From: Pontibacter korlensis
Lineage (GTDB): Bacteria; Bacteroidota; Bacteroidia; Cytophagales; Hymenobacteraceae
Direction of reading: 5' to 3'
DNA: 64,000 nucleotides
NCBI RefSeq assembly: GCF_000973725.1
Contig: NZ_CP009621.1
Coordinates: 3,252,001-3,316,000, forward strand
Shown here one piece after another: positions 18,979 to 28,725 of this stretch. How positions within the stretch are numbered: position 1 is the first letter of the stretch; the number at the start of each line of letters is the position of its first letter. The notes below the pieces were generated by a model. The model searched no databases. It worked only from the letters and a program-made list of their open reading frames with translations, and was not told the origin of the DNA. The translations under genes and the position numbers were made by a program.

Positions 18979-21744
18979 TTAATCTGCCTGCATACTTAGT
19001 GCCTTGCCTGCACCTAACTTCAGCCTGATGTACTTCTCTACGGATACGATGATGTTTAGCAGTACACCTGCACCAACTATGCGTAGCACCTGCATGACAT
19101 CGAGCGGGCTGGAATTAAACAAAGTGTTCATGAAAGGCAAGTAGATGAACAGGGCCTGAAACAGGAACATGGTGGCGATGCCATAGTACACCCACATGTT
19201 TGTAAAGAAACCAATGTCGTATGTTGGCCTTATCAGGGAGCGGCAGTTTAAAAGGTAAAAAGCCTCCAGCACCACAAAAACAGTAGTAGCCACTGTCTGA
19301 GCTTCAGCTACCGTAGCGCCGTGCTTAATTTCATATAGGTACAAACCAAATGCTGCTACCATCAGAAGAAAGCCTACCAGCAGGGCTCGCATAACCAAGT
19401 CGCGTGTTAAAATAGGCTCATTGGCAGGGCGTGGTGGCCGATCCATGATGCCCGGCTCCTTGGGTTCGAATGCCAGCGTGAGGCCCAGCAATACGGCTGT
19501 AGTCATGTTTATCCAGAGTAGCTGCACGGGTTGTACAGGCAATTGTGCCCCGATAATAACGGCCGCAAGTATAACCAGCCCTTCACCCAGGTTGGTGGGT
19601 AGCGTCCAGACGATAAACTTGGTCAGGTTGTCGAATACGCTTCTGCCTTCTTCTACAGCTCCTTCTATAGAAGAAAAGTTATCGTCAGTGAGCACCATGT
19701 CAGAGGCGTCTTTGGCTACATCGGTGCCTGTTATACCCATTGCAATACCGATGTTTGCCTGCTTAAGGGCAGGTCCGTCATTCACGCCATCGCCTGTCAT
19801 GGCTACAACGCGGTCACGTGCCTGCAGTGCTTTTACCAACCGTAGCTTCTGGTCGGGAGAAACGCGTGCGAATACGGAAGTTTTTTCTGCAACTTCCTCA
19901 AGTTCTTTATCTTCGATCAGCTGCAGTTCTTTACCTGTGATAGCCTTAAGTTTGCCGTTTATCTTTTCTCCCTTCAGGCCAATCTGGCTGGCAATAGCTG
20001 CGGCTGTAGCGGCATGGTCCCCAGTTATCATTTTAACATCTATACCGGCATGTTGGCAAAGTTTTACAGCCTCCACGGCTTCCTGGCGCGGAGGGTCAAT
20101 CATACCCTGCAAGCCTAAAAAGATGAGTCCGGATTTGGTGTCTTCGTGTACTATGTCGTGTGTGCTTTCCGGCACCTCGGCCATAGCAAGAGCCAACACC
20201 CGAAGTCCTTCACTGGCCATTTCTTCTACTTGTTTGTTTATGGCCCCTGTGTCCAGGGTGTCTGTCTCACCATTCGGTTTCAGGGCTTTGTTGCTGCGCT
20301 CCAGCACGGCCTCTACAGAACCTTTAAGGTAAATAATATGGCGATTGCCTCCGTGCAAGGTAGCCATGTACTGATACTCTGATTCAAAGGGTATAACATC
20401 TTTGCGCGGCAGCTCACGCACGAGCTTTTCTTTCTCGAAACCTGCCTTGCTGGCCGCTACTTCCAAAGCGCCTTCGGTTGGGTCACCTTCTATTGCCCAC
20501 TGCCCGTCTTTTTCTTTAACATTACTGTCGTTGCACAACAGGCCGGCCACGAGACATTGCTCCAAGGCTTTGTTGGTGCTAAGGTCTACCTGCTGCCCCT
20601 CATCTACTACTTCTCCCTCAGGCCGGTAACCGAGGCCTTTTACTTGATAGACTTTTCCTCCTGCCATAATCTGCTGTACCGTCATCTGGTTTTCGGTGAG
20701 GGTGCCTGTTTTATCTGAGCAGATCACGTTGGTGCTGCCAAGGGTTTCCACCGCCACCAGTTTTCGAATGATAGCCCTGCGTTTTGCCATTTTTGAAACT
20801 CCTAGTGCCAGCATAATGGTTACAGCTACTGGTAAACCTTCCGGTATGGCACCTACAGCCAGGGCAACGGCTATCATAAATGCCTCGCCTATGCTCTCGC
20901 CACGCAGCATTACTGTTGCAAACACTATCGCGGAGAGCCCTAGTATCACCCAAAGCAGTAAATGGCTGAACTGCCTGATGTTTCTGGTAAGCGGTGTTTC
21001 AAGATCCTGCGCGCCCGCAATGGACTTCTGAATTTTACCAACTTCGGTATGGTCACCGGTTGCAACGACTACTCCCGTAGCCTGCCCGTAGGTAACAACC
21101 GTTGAAGAAAAGCCCATAGAGAAGCGGTCACCAAGCACATTATCGGCTTCTACCGGTGTGACATTCTTCTCAACGGCTACTGATTCTCCGGTAAGGGCTG
21201 ATTCATCCACTTTCAGGTCCCGCTCTTTTACCAGGCGCACATCCGCCGGAAATTTATCTCCTGCTTGTACAAGCACTACATCTCCCGGTACCAGTTCCTG
21301 CGCGTCAATTTCCTGTTTATTCCCGTTGCGCATTACGTGTGCCTTGGCTGTCATACTTTTAGCCAGGGCATCAATAGCCTCCAGTGCTTTTGACTCCTGC
21401 ACATAGCCAATGATGGCATTTACAAACACTACAGCAAAGATGACAATGGCATCCGTATACTCTTCCAGCAGAATAGTTACCACCGTTGCAGCAAGCAGAA
21501 TGTAGATGAGCGGCTGATGAAACTGCAGCAGAAACCTGACCAGTGCACTCTGCTGCTTTTTGGGTGTCATTACATTGCGGCCATAGCGTGTTTGGCGTTT
21601 TTTTACGTCTTCATCGCTTAGTCCTTCAGCAGCGGAAACCCCCAGTTTTTCTATTACCTCCTCAGCGGACAGGCTGTGCCAAGGGTGAGGTTTATCAGTC
21701 GGCAAATGTTGTTTGCTTACTTTTTTTTCTTCCGTTACATTCAT
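18979..21744 (-). CDS. Cation-translocating P-type ATPase (P2 type)
   Basis: 921 aa pump with N-terminal cation ATPase domain (HPWHSLSAEEVIEKL), TGES actuator motif (DESALTGES), phosphorylation site SDKTGTLTENQMTV, and TGDGVNDGPALKQANIGIAMG hinge. The M4 motif PEGLP and the M5 N/E pair (TNLGEGL) resemble calcium pumps. The M6 motif reads NMTTAVLLG where SERCA has NLVTDG, so the key Asp is replaced by Ala. Ion specificity therefore cannot be assigned to calcium. Likely operon with the downstream hydrolase. Confidence 0.93.
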   Translation of the reverse strand: MNVTEEKKVSKQHLPTDKPHPWHSLSAEEVIEKLGVSAAEGLSDEDVKKRQTRYGRNVMTPKKQQSALVRFLLQFHQPLIYILLAATVVTILLEEYTDAIVIFAVVFVNAIIGYVQESKALEAIDALAKSMTAKAHVMRNGNKQEIDAQELVPGDVVLVQAGDKFPADVRLVKERDLKVDESALTGESVAVEKNVTPVEADNVLGDRFSMGFSSTVVTYGQATGVVVATGDHTEVGKIQKSIAGAQDLETPLTRNIRQFSHLLLWVILGLSAIVFATVMLRGESIGEAFMIAVALAVGAIPEGLPVAVTIMLALGVSKMAKRRAIIRKLVAVETLGSTNVICSDKTGTLTENQMTVQQIMAGGKVYQVKGLGYRPEGEVVDEGQQVDLSTNKALEQCLVAGLLCNDSNVKEKDGQWAIEGDPTEGALEVAASKAGFEKEKLVRELPRKDVIPFESEYQYMATLHGGNRHIIYLKGSVEAVLERSNKALKPNGETDTLDTGAINKQVEEMASEGLRVLALAMAEVPESTHDIVHEDTKSGLIFLGLQGMIDPPRQEAVEAVKLCQHAGIDVKMITGDHAATAAAIASQIGLKGEKINGKLKAITGKELQLIEDKELEEVAEKTSVFARVSPDQKLRLVKALQARDRVVAMTGDGVNDGPALKQANIGIAMGITGTDVAKDASDMVLTDDNFSSIEGAVEEGRSVFDNLTKFIVWTLPTNLGEGLVILAAVIIGAQLPVQPVQLLWINMTTAVLLGLTLAFEPKEPGIMDRPPRPANEPILTRDLVMRALLVGFLLMVAAFGLYLYEIKHGATVAEAQTVATTVFVVLEAFYLLNCRSLIRPTYDIGFFTNMWVYYGIATMFLFQALFIYLPFMNTLFNSSPLDVMQVLRIVGAGVLLNIIVSVEKYIRLKLGAGKALSMQAD

Positions 21745-21898
21745 GGTAAGATATTCTTCTCTTCAAAAAGGCTCTATAGTCTTACGGAGTATGTTGGTAA
21801 CTAGCTATATCATATGTATTTGTTGCCATATTACTAAAGTGGTGCCGTGCCCGGAAGATGAAAAGTTGTGCTGCTGCTTTCGAGTCTAGAAGCGAATC

Positions 21899-22657
21899 TT
21901 ATTGAGCCAGGTATGCTCCGTCTACTGCATAATAGGCACCTGTTACAAAAGAAGCTTTTTCAGAACTTAGCCAAAGCACGAGCTCTGCTACCTCTTCTGA
22001 TTCTCCCAGTCGTAGGCGAGCCAGCATTTCAAAGGTTTCCTCTGTCATACCAGCCTCTGTCAGGAGTGGAGTCTTAATGAAGGCAGGACCTACGGCATTA
22101 ACACGTATACCCTTGGAAGAATACTCCAGCGCACCATTCTTAGTTAGCCCCACAGCGCCATGTTTGGCAGCTACATAAGCTGCTGAATTTGCAAAGCCTA
22201 CCTGGCCAAGTATGGAGGAATTGTTCACGATGGCCCCGCCACCATTCTGGAGCATTTGCTTTATTTGATAGTGCATACAGTAGAAAACACTATTCAGGTT
22301 AACTGCAATTACTTTATTCCAGCCGGCTATACTCATCTCGCCAACAGGGTTTGCCTCACCGCCAATGCCTGCATTATTAAAAGCTATGTCTAGTCAGCCA
22401 TACGTCTCTACTGTCTTTTTAACAAGGTTCTCACAGTCTTCTGGCTGCGCCACATCTGCTCTTACAAATATCGCTTTGCCTCCCTGGTTTAGAATGGACT
22501 CTACTACTTCCTTGCCTTTGGTTTCGTTGATGTCTGAAACAACGACGCTTGCGCCCTGCTGGCTGTAAAGTATGGCTGTGGCCTCGCCTATACCCGAGGA
22601 GGCTCCGGTTACGATGGTTACTTTTCCTGCTAATTGCTGATGTGAGTTCTTTTCTAT
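21899..22657 (-). pseudogene. SDR family oxidoreductase, broken (lost start, internal TGA)
   Basis: Short-chain dehydrogenase whose frame reads through TGASSGIGEATA (cofactor loop), [12 protein letters not shown], the catalytic SSILGQ...YVAAKHGAV (Ser-Tyr-Lys), and PAFIKTPL. Two lesions are visible. A TGA at 22394-22396 (− strand) falls where the family has Arg/Lys before LDIAFNNAG. No ATG, GTG or TTG precedes the cofactor loop in frame; an ATA stands where the start is expected (22655-22657). The downstream part alone (from 22336) lacks the NAD(P) site. Both changes fit single transitions. Confidence 0.85.
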
Positions 22658-22947
22658 TGCGCTGTAGGTGTTACATTATAGACGGTGTAAAAATCGTCAC
22701 CTGATGTTTCCAAAAGAATGATAATAATCAGCTGTGGAGGTGCTTATTGTCAGAATTTCAAAGACTTGAGATGAGGAAGGCGCATAGGTATAGTATACAG
22801 TAGCTTACACTAAGATCATGCACGGGTAGTATGCGTAAAGAAAGGTGATTATGTACATCTTAAAGTACTGTGTTTTAAGACCTGAACTGAGGGAAATAAA
22901 AAGGTCGGACTAATCTATAAACGTTATGAAAAGGAGGAACAAGAGTT
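22658..22947. other. Divergent region between two broken genes
   Basis: 290 nt without an open frame of note. It would have contained the promoters of the SDR gene and the DUF2961 gene. I see no operator-like palindrome. Confidence 0.5.
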
Positions 22948-25016
22948 ATGAAAGCTACTGCTAAATTGTCGCTGCTTTTATACTTACTGTTGTTAAGTAC
23001 AACGCTTTACGGTCAGCAAAAAGAGATAACTTATGTTGATCTGGTAAATCGGCTTACTGATCTAAAGGCTCTTGCCCTACCTCCGGTAGAAGGTGAGAAG
23101 AGCGCTATGTGGTCGAGCTATGACAGGCGAAGCAAAATAGATGAAGCTACCGGTGAGTTTATAGACTGGAGCGCCAACAACGACGGCCTGGACCCGCAGT
23201 ATATACGGAAGGAGGGCAATAACATGGTGCTTGCAGAGATGGAAGGTCCAGGTGCTATGGTACGTATGTGGTCTGCCAGTCCGGGTAAGGGGCGTGTAAA
23301 AGTATACATTGACGGGCAGGAAGTGCCGGTAATAGACCTGCCGTTTATTCAATACTTTGATACAACTTCTATTCCTGCCTTTGGCTACTCGCAATTGGTG
23401 TATGAAACTGCCGCAAGAGGCTTCAACAACTATGTACCCATTCCTTACCAGAGGTCTTGTAAAATTGTAGCGGAGCCGGAGTGGGGGCAATATTATCACT
23501 TCAACTACATCAGCTTTCCGAAAAACACAAAAGTCGAAGCTTTCAACCAGAAGTTGACGAGTCAAAATAAAGCAGCTTTGGCCAAGGTGAACAACTTCTT
23601 TCAAAACAAGTTAGGTGAACTTTCATATGAAGTCACAAAAGGTGTAACGAAGAATGTCTCTGAGAAAATAGCAGCTGGCGAATCCAAAACAATCACACTT
23701 AAAGAAGACAAGCCATATATGCTCTTAAGGCTCAGGTGAAGGTGGCAGATGATCAGCGCCTGGATGAGGCTTTGCGTAAGTTGATATTGCAAATCCGCTG
23801 GGATAATGAGGAAGCGCCTGCCGTATGGTCTCCCATAGGAGATTTCTTTGGTTCTGCGCCTGGGTACAACCTATATAAAACCTTACCTATGGGTATGACC
23901 AAGGAAGCAATGTACAGCTACTGGTACATGCCCTTCGATCAGTCTGCCACCATTACACTTACCAATCATTTTGACCAGCCTGTTAGCCTTAACCTATCCA
24001 TTGGGTTAGAAAACAGAAGTCGGAAAGACAATAATTTCAGCCGTTTTCATGCAAAGTGGCACCGCAACCTGGAGTCCATTTCTGACTAAACCCGCTGGCC
24101 AGACTGGACGGTACTGGAAACAGAAGGGCGGGGCCGCTTCTTAGGTATGTCTTTGATGGTCTGGAACCCGAAGGGCGGCTCCTGCAAGCAGTATGGGGGC
24201 GAAGGCCACTGGTGGTGGGGCGAGGGAGACGAGAAGTTTTTTGTAGATGGAGAGACTTTCCCGTCTACCTTTGGTACTGGTACTGAGGACTACTTTGGTT
24301 ACGCCTGGTGTATCCCGAACTATTTTACCCGCGCTTTTCATAGCCAGAGCCACACCGAAGACAACATGGGCTACCAGGCCTTGAATCGCTGGCAGGTGAT
24401 AGATAATGTGCCCTTTCAGAAGTCGTTCAGGGCATACCTGGAAAAGTACTTCCCGGATAAATGGCCTACGCAATATGCCGTCACTGCTTATTGGTATCTG
24501 AATAAAGGTGGGGTAGACCCTATCAAGCCCACACCTGTAGCTGAGCTGTATGGTTTTGAAATTCCTTACCAGGTTTACCGCAAACCTGGCGTTATAGAAG
24601 GGGAGAGCATGCAGATCGAAGATAACTCAGGTGGATGGGCCACAACAGATGTGTTTGCGGATGAAAGGATATTTGACCGAGTAAGCGGCCATAAAATACT
24701 TTTATGGCACGGAGATCCTAAAAAAGAAAACAAGCTAACCACTACGTTCAAAGTTGATAAACCAGGTACCTACAGCGTAAAAGCGCAGGTGGTAAAGTCT
24801 CCTGAAGGAGGTAAGTTTGGAGTGGCGCTAAATGGGCAGCAGGTAAAGAAAGAACTCAACTTTAAGTCTGAAGTAGCCCCAGGTAAAGCAGAGGTAGTTG
24901 ACCTTGGCACCTTTGAGCTGAAGCCAGGAAAACAGGTAATGGAGTTTAAGTGGATTCCGGCAGAGGGCTTCGGGGAGAAAATGATGATCGACTACATTGA
25001 TCTGAAACTTATGTAA
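22948..25016 (+). pseudogene. DUF2961 (GH172-type) secreted glycoside hydrolase, broken by frameshift and stop
   Basis: Begins with a signal peptide (KLSLLLYLLLLSTTLYG) and the DUF2961 pattern KSAMWSSYDRRSKIDEATGEF, EGPGAMVRMWSASPGKG. A 1-nt deletion at about 23711-23726 moves the frame; the family continues as YALKAQVKVADDQ...VWSPIGDFFGSAPGYN. A TAA at 24087-24089 interrupts it again before RWPDWTVLETEGRGRFLGMSLM. The C-terminal part (24560-25016) looks like a carbohydrate-binding beta sandwich. Characterised GH172 members act on fructose-containing sugars and related furanosides. Two lesions in 2 kb indicate a pseudogene unless they are sequencing errors. Confidence 0.85.
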
Positions 25017-25083
25017 AAAGCAAAAACGGCCATTGTTGTGGGGCTGGAAGATCCGAAGCGGTTAGCCTATACTAATAAAAAAA

Positions 25084-25110
25084 TCCCTGCCGCTACAAGA
25101 GCGGCAGGGA
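25084..25110 (-). terminator. Terminator of the ATP-grasp/LLM operon
   Basis: A perfect 11-bp stem (25084-25094 with 25100-25110, 5-nt loop). The A run on the + strand just before it is a U tract for minus-strand transcripts, so it ends the operon 27211-25206. Confidence 0.85.
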
Positions 25111-25205
25111 AGGTTAGGCTTAGTTTATGTTTGTTTAAGGTGAGCCAATATGTGTACTGAGAGCAGGAAAGCAGTAAGCTGGTCCCTGCTCCAGCAAGGT
25201 TAGTC

Positions 25206-26225
25206 TTAAGCTACAACATTTATGATTGTCTCAGAGAAGCGCTCCATTTCTTCTAACTGAGGGCTGCACTGCAGCAGGAAAAAGTCTACTCCTACAGCCT
25301 CAAACTCTGCAATACGGTCCTGTACCTGGGCAGGTGTACCCAAAAGTCCTGAGCGCAAGCCACGGTTTGATACAGAATAATCCTGCAGGGTAAGCTGTCG
25401 CTCTAACTGCGTACCCGAAATCCACTGCTGCATATTTTTAAAACCAGCATTAGACTCTTTCACATTAGTGATGCGGTCTATTTCCTGCTTTACCTCCTGC
25501 TCAGAATTACGGATAATGCTGTAAGCAGCAACTCCGAACTTCATTGGAGGCAGTCCCCATGCTTCGCGACGGCGCTTCATGTCGTCGATACGCTTACCGA
25601 TGAGCTCAGGCGAATCGCCGTGCATGACGTAGCCATCGCACTGCTTGCTGATGAGCGTCTTAGCAGCCTCTGATTCACCACCTGCATAAATGAAGGGCTT
25701 TTTCTTCGGCTTTGGCTGTAGTACGTTGTCATCTACTTTGTAGTACTTGCCTTCGTAGGAGAAGTGATCCTGCTCCCAAACACCTGTGACCACGTTCAGC
25801 CACTCTTTTGTGCGGGCGTAGCGGTCATCGTGCTCTTCAAAGTGTAGTCCATACTTGGTGGCCTCATCCTTCCACCAGGAAGACACTACGTTCAGGGACA
25901 GCCTGTCGCCACCGATCTGTGCTATGTTAGCTGCCTGCTTGGCAAGTATAGCCGGGTTATGAAAGGTAGGTCGTACGGCTACCATTAGCTCCAGTTTCTC
26001 TGTTACTGCCGCTAGTGCCGCTGCCGTTGACCAAGCTTCCAGAGATGGTGCCTGTTCGCCTTTAATATCATTCAGGAACAGCTCAGCAATCAGGGAAATG
26101 CTGTAGCCCCAGTCTTCGCTTCGCTGCGCCAGCTTTTTTACATAATTCCAGTCCGACGACATACTTTCGTCTTCTACGTTTCGAAGCCAGCCGCCAAATA
26201 CCGGTAACCAATATCCGTACTCCAT
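25206..26225 (-). CDS. LLM class flavin-dependent oxidoreductase (luciferase-like monooxygenase)
   Basis: 339 aa TIM-barrel flavoprotein similar to SsuD-type monooxygenases. Motifs: YGYWLPVFGGWLR at the start, LMVAVRPTFHNPAILAKQAANIAQIGGDRLSLNVVSSWW, RTKEWLNVVTGVWEQ, and PFIYAGGESEAAKTLISKQCDGYVMHGD. It uses FMNH2 or F420 in known relatives. It starts 2 nt after the ATP-grasp gene's stop, so it is translationally coupled to it. The pairing suggests it oxidises the product of the ligase or its precursor (inference). Substrate unknown. Confidence 0.88.
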   Translation of the reverse strand: MEYGYWLPVFGGWLRNVEDESMSSDWNYVKKLAQRSEDWGYSISLIAELFLNDIKGEQAPSLEAWSTAAALAAVTEKLELMVAVRPTFHNPAILAKQAANIAQIGGDRLSLNVVSSWWKDEATKYGLHFEEHDDRYARTKEWLNVVTGVWEQDHFSYEGKYYKVDDNVLQPKPKKKPFIYAGGESEAAKTLISKQCDGYVMHGDSPELIGKRIDDMKRRREAWGLPPMKFGVAAYSIIRNSEQEVKQEIDRITNVKESNAGFKNMQQWISGTQLERQLTLQDYSVSNRGLRSGLLGTPAQVQDRIAEFEAVGVDFFLLQCSPQLEEMERFSETIINVVA

Positions 26226-26227
26226 GC

Positions 26228-27211
26228 TTATACCTCCTCCTTCTTTAGCTGAGCTTTCTCTGCAAGGAAGTCAACAAGTTTAGCGTGGGGGTTAAAGCCG
26301 ATCACATTAACAGCATCAGCCACGAAGTTAGAAAGGGCATTCACATCGTAGTAGTAGATCTGGCCGTCACGGTCATCTACAGTATACTCAATGCCTCCAA
26401 CGTCGATGCCAGCTTCCTGCACAATGCGCTCAATAGCGTCAATTACTTCCTGCTCAGGTGTAAAGGCTTCTACTTTCATGCCGTTCTTAGGAGCATCGAT
26501 AGCACATGCGTTCCGTACCAGTTCTTTACCACCGGTAGTCTGGCAGATGTCGGCAGGGCAGAGGTTAAAGCTTTCGCCGGAAGTATAAACCTTGATGGCA
26601 TACAGAAACTTGCCTCCCAGAGTCTCCACACGGTTAATGTGGCCACCACGAGCAGGAATAAACTCCTGTACCAGGGCAGTGTGGTCTATACCTAAGGCTA
26701 TTTGACCAGAGGTTACAGCCAGTGCTAACTCCTCCTGAGAGTCGAAACGAGTAATACCTGCACCGCTACCACCAATGTTGGCTTTTACCACGATAGGGAA
26801 GCGAAGTCCTTCAGCAGCCTTTACAGCCTGCGAAGCATGGTTGATTACGCGGGCTTTCGGGTAAGGCAGACCCAGTTTCTCCAGCAGTGACATTTGCAGT
26901 GCTTTCGAAGTTTCGTACTGGAATGCTTTGTAACCATTAATGACGGTTACACCTTTTGCCTCCAGGTGTGCCAGCAGGTTTAAAGTATAGAAAATGCCTT
27001 GCTCGTTGTTGCGCAGGTAAGCAGAAGGGCTCATGCGGTTGAAGAACAGGCTGTAGTTCTGCTCCGGAGAAGCAAGGTCATAAGTATGTTCTGCTGCATT
27101 CAGGCGCTCAAAAGCGATGCCACGAGCATCAAGCTCGTTAAACAAAGGGCGGAACCACTCCTGGTGCTCATGAAATATAGCTATTGGTCTTTCTGATTGA
27201 TTAGTCGACAT
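26228..27211 (-). CDS. RimK-like ATP-grasp ligase
   Basis: 327 aa ligase that should join a carboxylate to an amine using ATP. N-terminal pre-ATP-grasp domain (RPIAIFHEHQEWFRPLF). ATP-binding glycine loop FPIVVKANIGGSGAGI (about residues 138-153). Metal-binding end GGIEYTVDD...YYYDVNALSNFV with the E...D-x-N pattern. Members of this group ligate amino acids to peptides or cofactors. First gene of a two-gene operon with an LLM flavoenzyme. A TATACTT repeat lies 15 nt upstream of the start. Confidence 0.88.
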   Translation of the reverse strand: MSTNQSERPIAIFHEHQEWFRPLFNELDARGIAFERLNAAEHTYDLASPEQNYSLFFNRMSPSAYLRNNEQGIFYTLNLLAHLEAKGVTVINGYKAFQYETSKALQMSLLEKLGLPYPKARVINHASQAVKAAEGLRFPIVVKANIGGSGAGITRFDSQEELALAVTSGQIALGIDHTALVQEFIPARGGHINRVETLGGKFLYAIKVYTSGESFNLCPADICQTTGGKELVRNACAIDAPKNGMKVEAFTPEQEVIDAIERIVQEAGIDVGGIEYTVDDRDGQIYYYDVNALSNFVADAVNVIGFNPHAKLVDFLAEKAQLKKEEV

Positions 27212-27798
27212 AAGTCTGAGTTTAAAGTATAAATGAGTTTATAAGGGTTCTTAAGGACTTCCTGCAGCATCAACCTGGCAGGAAACAGGCTACTAAAATG
27301 CTTGGGGCTCAGGGTGTAGCATTGTTAGGATCTTTCTGCAGCAAGTGCAAAAAAGACAAAGCTATCCCTTGGGGCTACGTGTAAGAGGTGTTATGGCCTA
27401 AATAGAATTATTGCGACAACAGCTCTTGCAGCCGGGCTAGCAACAACAGCAACAACAAGTATGAGAATAGATAGAAGATGAACCGAAAGAAAGTGATGTA
27501 ATTCGGTTTTGTAAGTTACCCGTAAGGTTGTAAGCTGAGATTTTCATGTTAACCAATTTATATCCCCTAAATTTTTTAGGCAGGAATTAGCACCTGGTTT
27601 AGTAACTGGTTGCTAGAAGTTCTTAGAGCCTGTTCTCTCCCTTCTTCTTTATAAATCAAATACGGTGTAGGTATTATGACTTTACGGTTGCAAAGTTGCA
27701 AGCAGAATTTTTTATTTCCAAATGTGAGGAAAAAAAATGTAGCTACATCAATCTTGTTAAGCCAAAATTCACTCTAAATGAAAAAGTAATTATGGCTT
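27212..27798. other. 587-nt intergenic region without recognised genes
   Basis: Lies upstream of the ATP-grasp operon and downstream of the glutaminase-like gene, both on the minus strand. AT-rich, with scattered short frames of no conserved look. It should contain the ATP-grasp operon promoter; no terminator hairpin with a clear stem was found for the gene at 27799. Confidence 0.5.
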
Positions 27799-28725
27799 TT
27801 ACTCCTGCTTTATTGATGCCTCTTCTATTTCTTTCAAGGCTTCGGCTCTTGGTTCGGCCAGGGCTGCCTGCATATCCTGTTCTTCTATCTGCTGGTTAAC
27901 TCCTTTGGCCTGTTGCACCAGTGCTTTGAACAGCCTGCGGTGTAATTTGCTCTGTGGCAGGTATTCAGGGTGCCATTGCACGCCAATCATGAAATCCTGC
28001 ACGGTATGTTCTATGCCTTGCACTACCTGGTTTGGTTCACGGGCAACTATGTCGATTGCTTGACCAGGCTCTTTCACAGCCTGGTTATGCAGCGCATTTA
28101 CCTCTAATTGTTGTGTTCCTAATACGCGCTCCAACTTACTTCCCGGCTTTATGTGCACTTTCTTCACAGGAAACACACTCGCAGGATTAGGTTCCTCCAT
28201 GTAAAATGAGTTTATACTTCGGTAAAGCGTTCCCCGGAAGTATACGTTCATTAGTTGGGCTCCGCGGCAAATGCCCATAACCGGAAGTCCTTTTTTTGTG
28301 GCCTGGTCCAGCAGCTGAAACTCCAGGTGGTCACGTTCACGGTCCAGGCCAAAAGACAGCTTCCGGCTCATGAGCTTGCGCACAAAAAAGACTGCCGGAT
28401 ACCACACCCACCGGACGAATCGGCCCACGCGTCGGAAAATGTTTTTGTTGGGCTGCCTTAGCGTTTGTTGCAGGTAATCATCTATCACATGTTCCTGCTC
28501 ATAAGTGCTGGGATCCACATCGGCACCGCCGCCTATAATCAGGGCCTGCAGGCCGTCTGCAGTACGAGGTCTGGAAGGAGTGATACGAACAGGCCATCCA
28601 CCAGCAAGCAATACCGACAGGGCGGTGAAGAACCAGGCAGCGCCTCCTCCCTTGTCAGGTCCCGTTATACCGATGGTAGGTCTGTTGCGGTCTATCTTAT
28701 ACTTTTGCTTTAGTAGGTTAGCCAT
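27799..28725 (-). CDS. Class I glutamine-amidotransferase-like gamma-glutamyl hydrolase (PuuD-like)
   Basis: 308 aa. Catalytic Cys in MGICRGAQLMNVYFRGTLY, His and Glu in IGVQWHPEYL, and the GGGADVDPSTY motif place it in the peptidase C26 group that hydrolyses gamma-glutamyl amides. It carries an unusual basic and aromatic insertion (about residues 93-125, FRRVGRFVRWVWYPAVFFVRKL) and a charged C-terminal extension. It overlaps the amidoligase gene by 16 nt, so the two form a coupled pair. Such pairing with amidoligase enzymes is a known genomic theme. Confidence 0.88.
   Translation of the reverse strand: MANLLKQKYKIDRNRPTIGITGPDKGGGAAWFFTALSVLLAGGWPVRITPSRPRTADGLQALIIGGGADVDPSTYEQEHVIDDYLQQTLRQPNKNIFRRVGRFVRWVWYPAVFFVRKLMSRKLSFGLDRERDHLEFQLLDQATKKGLPVMGICRGAQLMNVYFRGTLYRSINSFYMEEPNPASVFPVKKVHIKPGSKLERVLGTQQLEVNALHNQAVKEPGQAIDIVAREPNQVVQGIEHTVQDFMIGVQWHPEYLPQSKLHRRLFKALVQQAKGVNQQIEEQDMQAALAEPRAEALKEIEEASIKQE

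Noticed and set aside
22394..22396. TGA in the SDR gene as selenocysteine or recoding
   Set aside because: The position is normally Arg/Lys, no Sec motif is seen, and the start codon is lost as well.
27696..27899. Short + strand frame
   Set aside because: Mostly antisense to the end of the PuuD-like gene; no conserved features.
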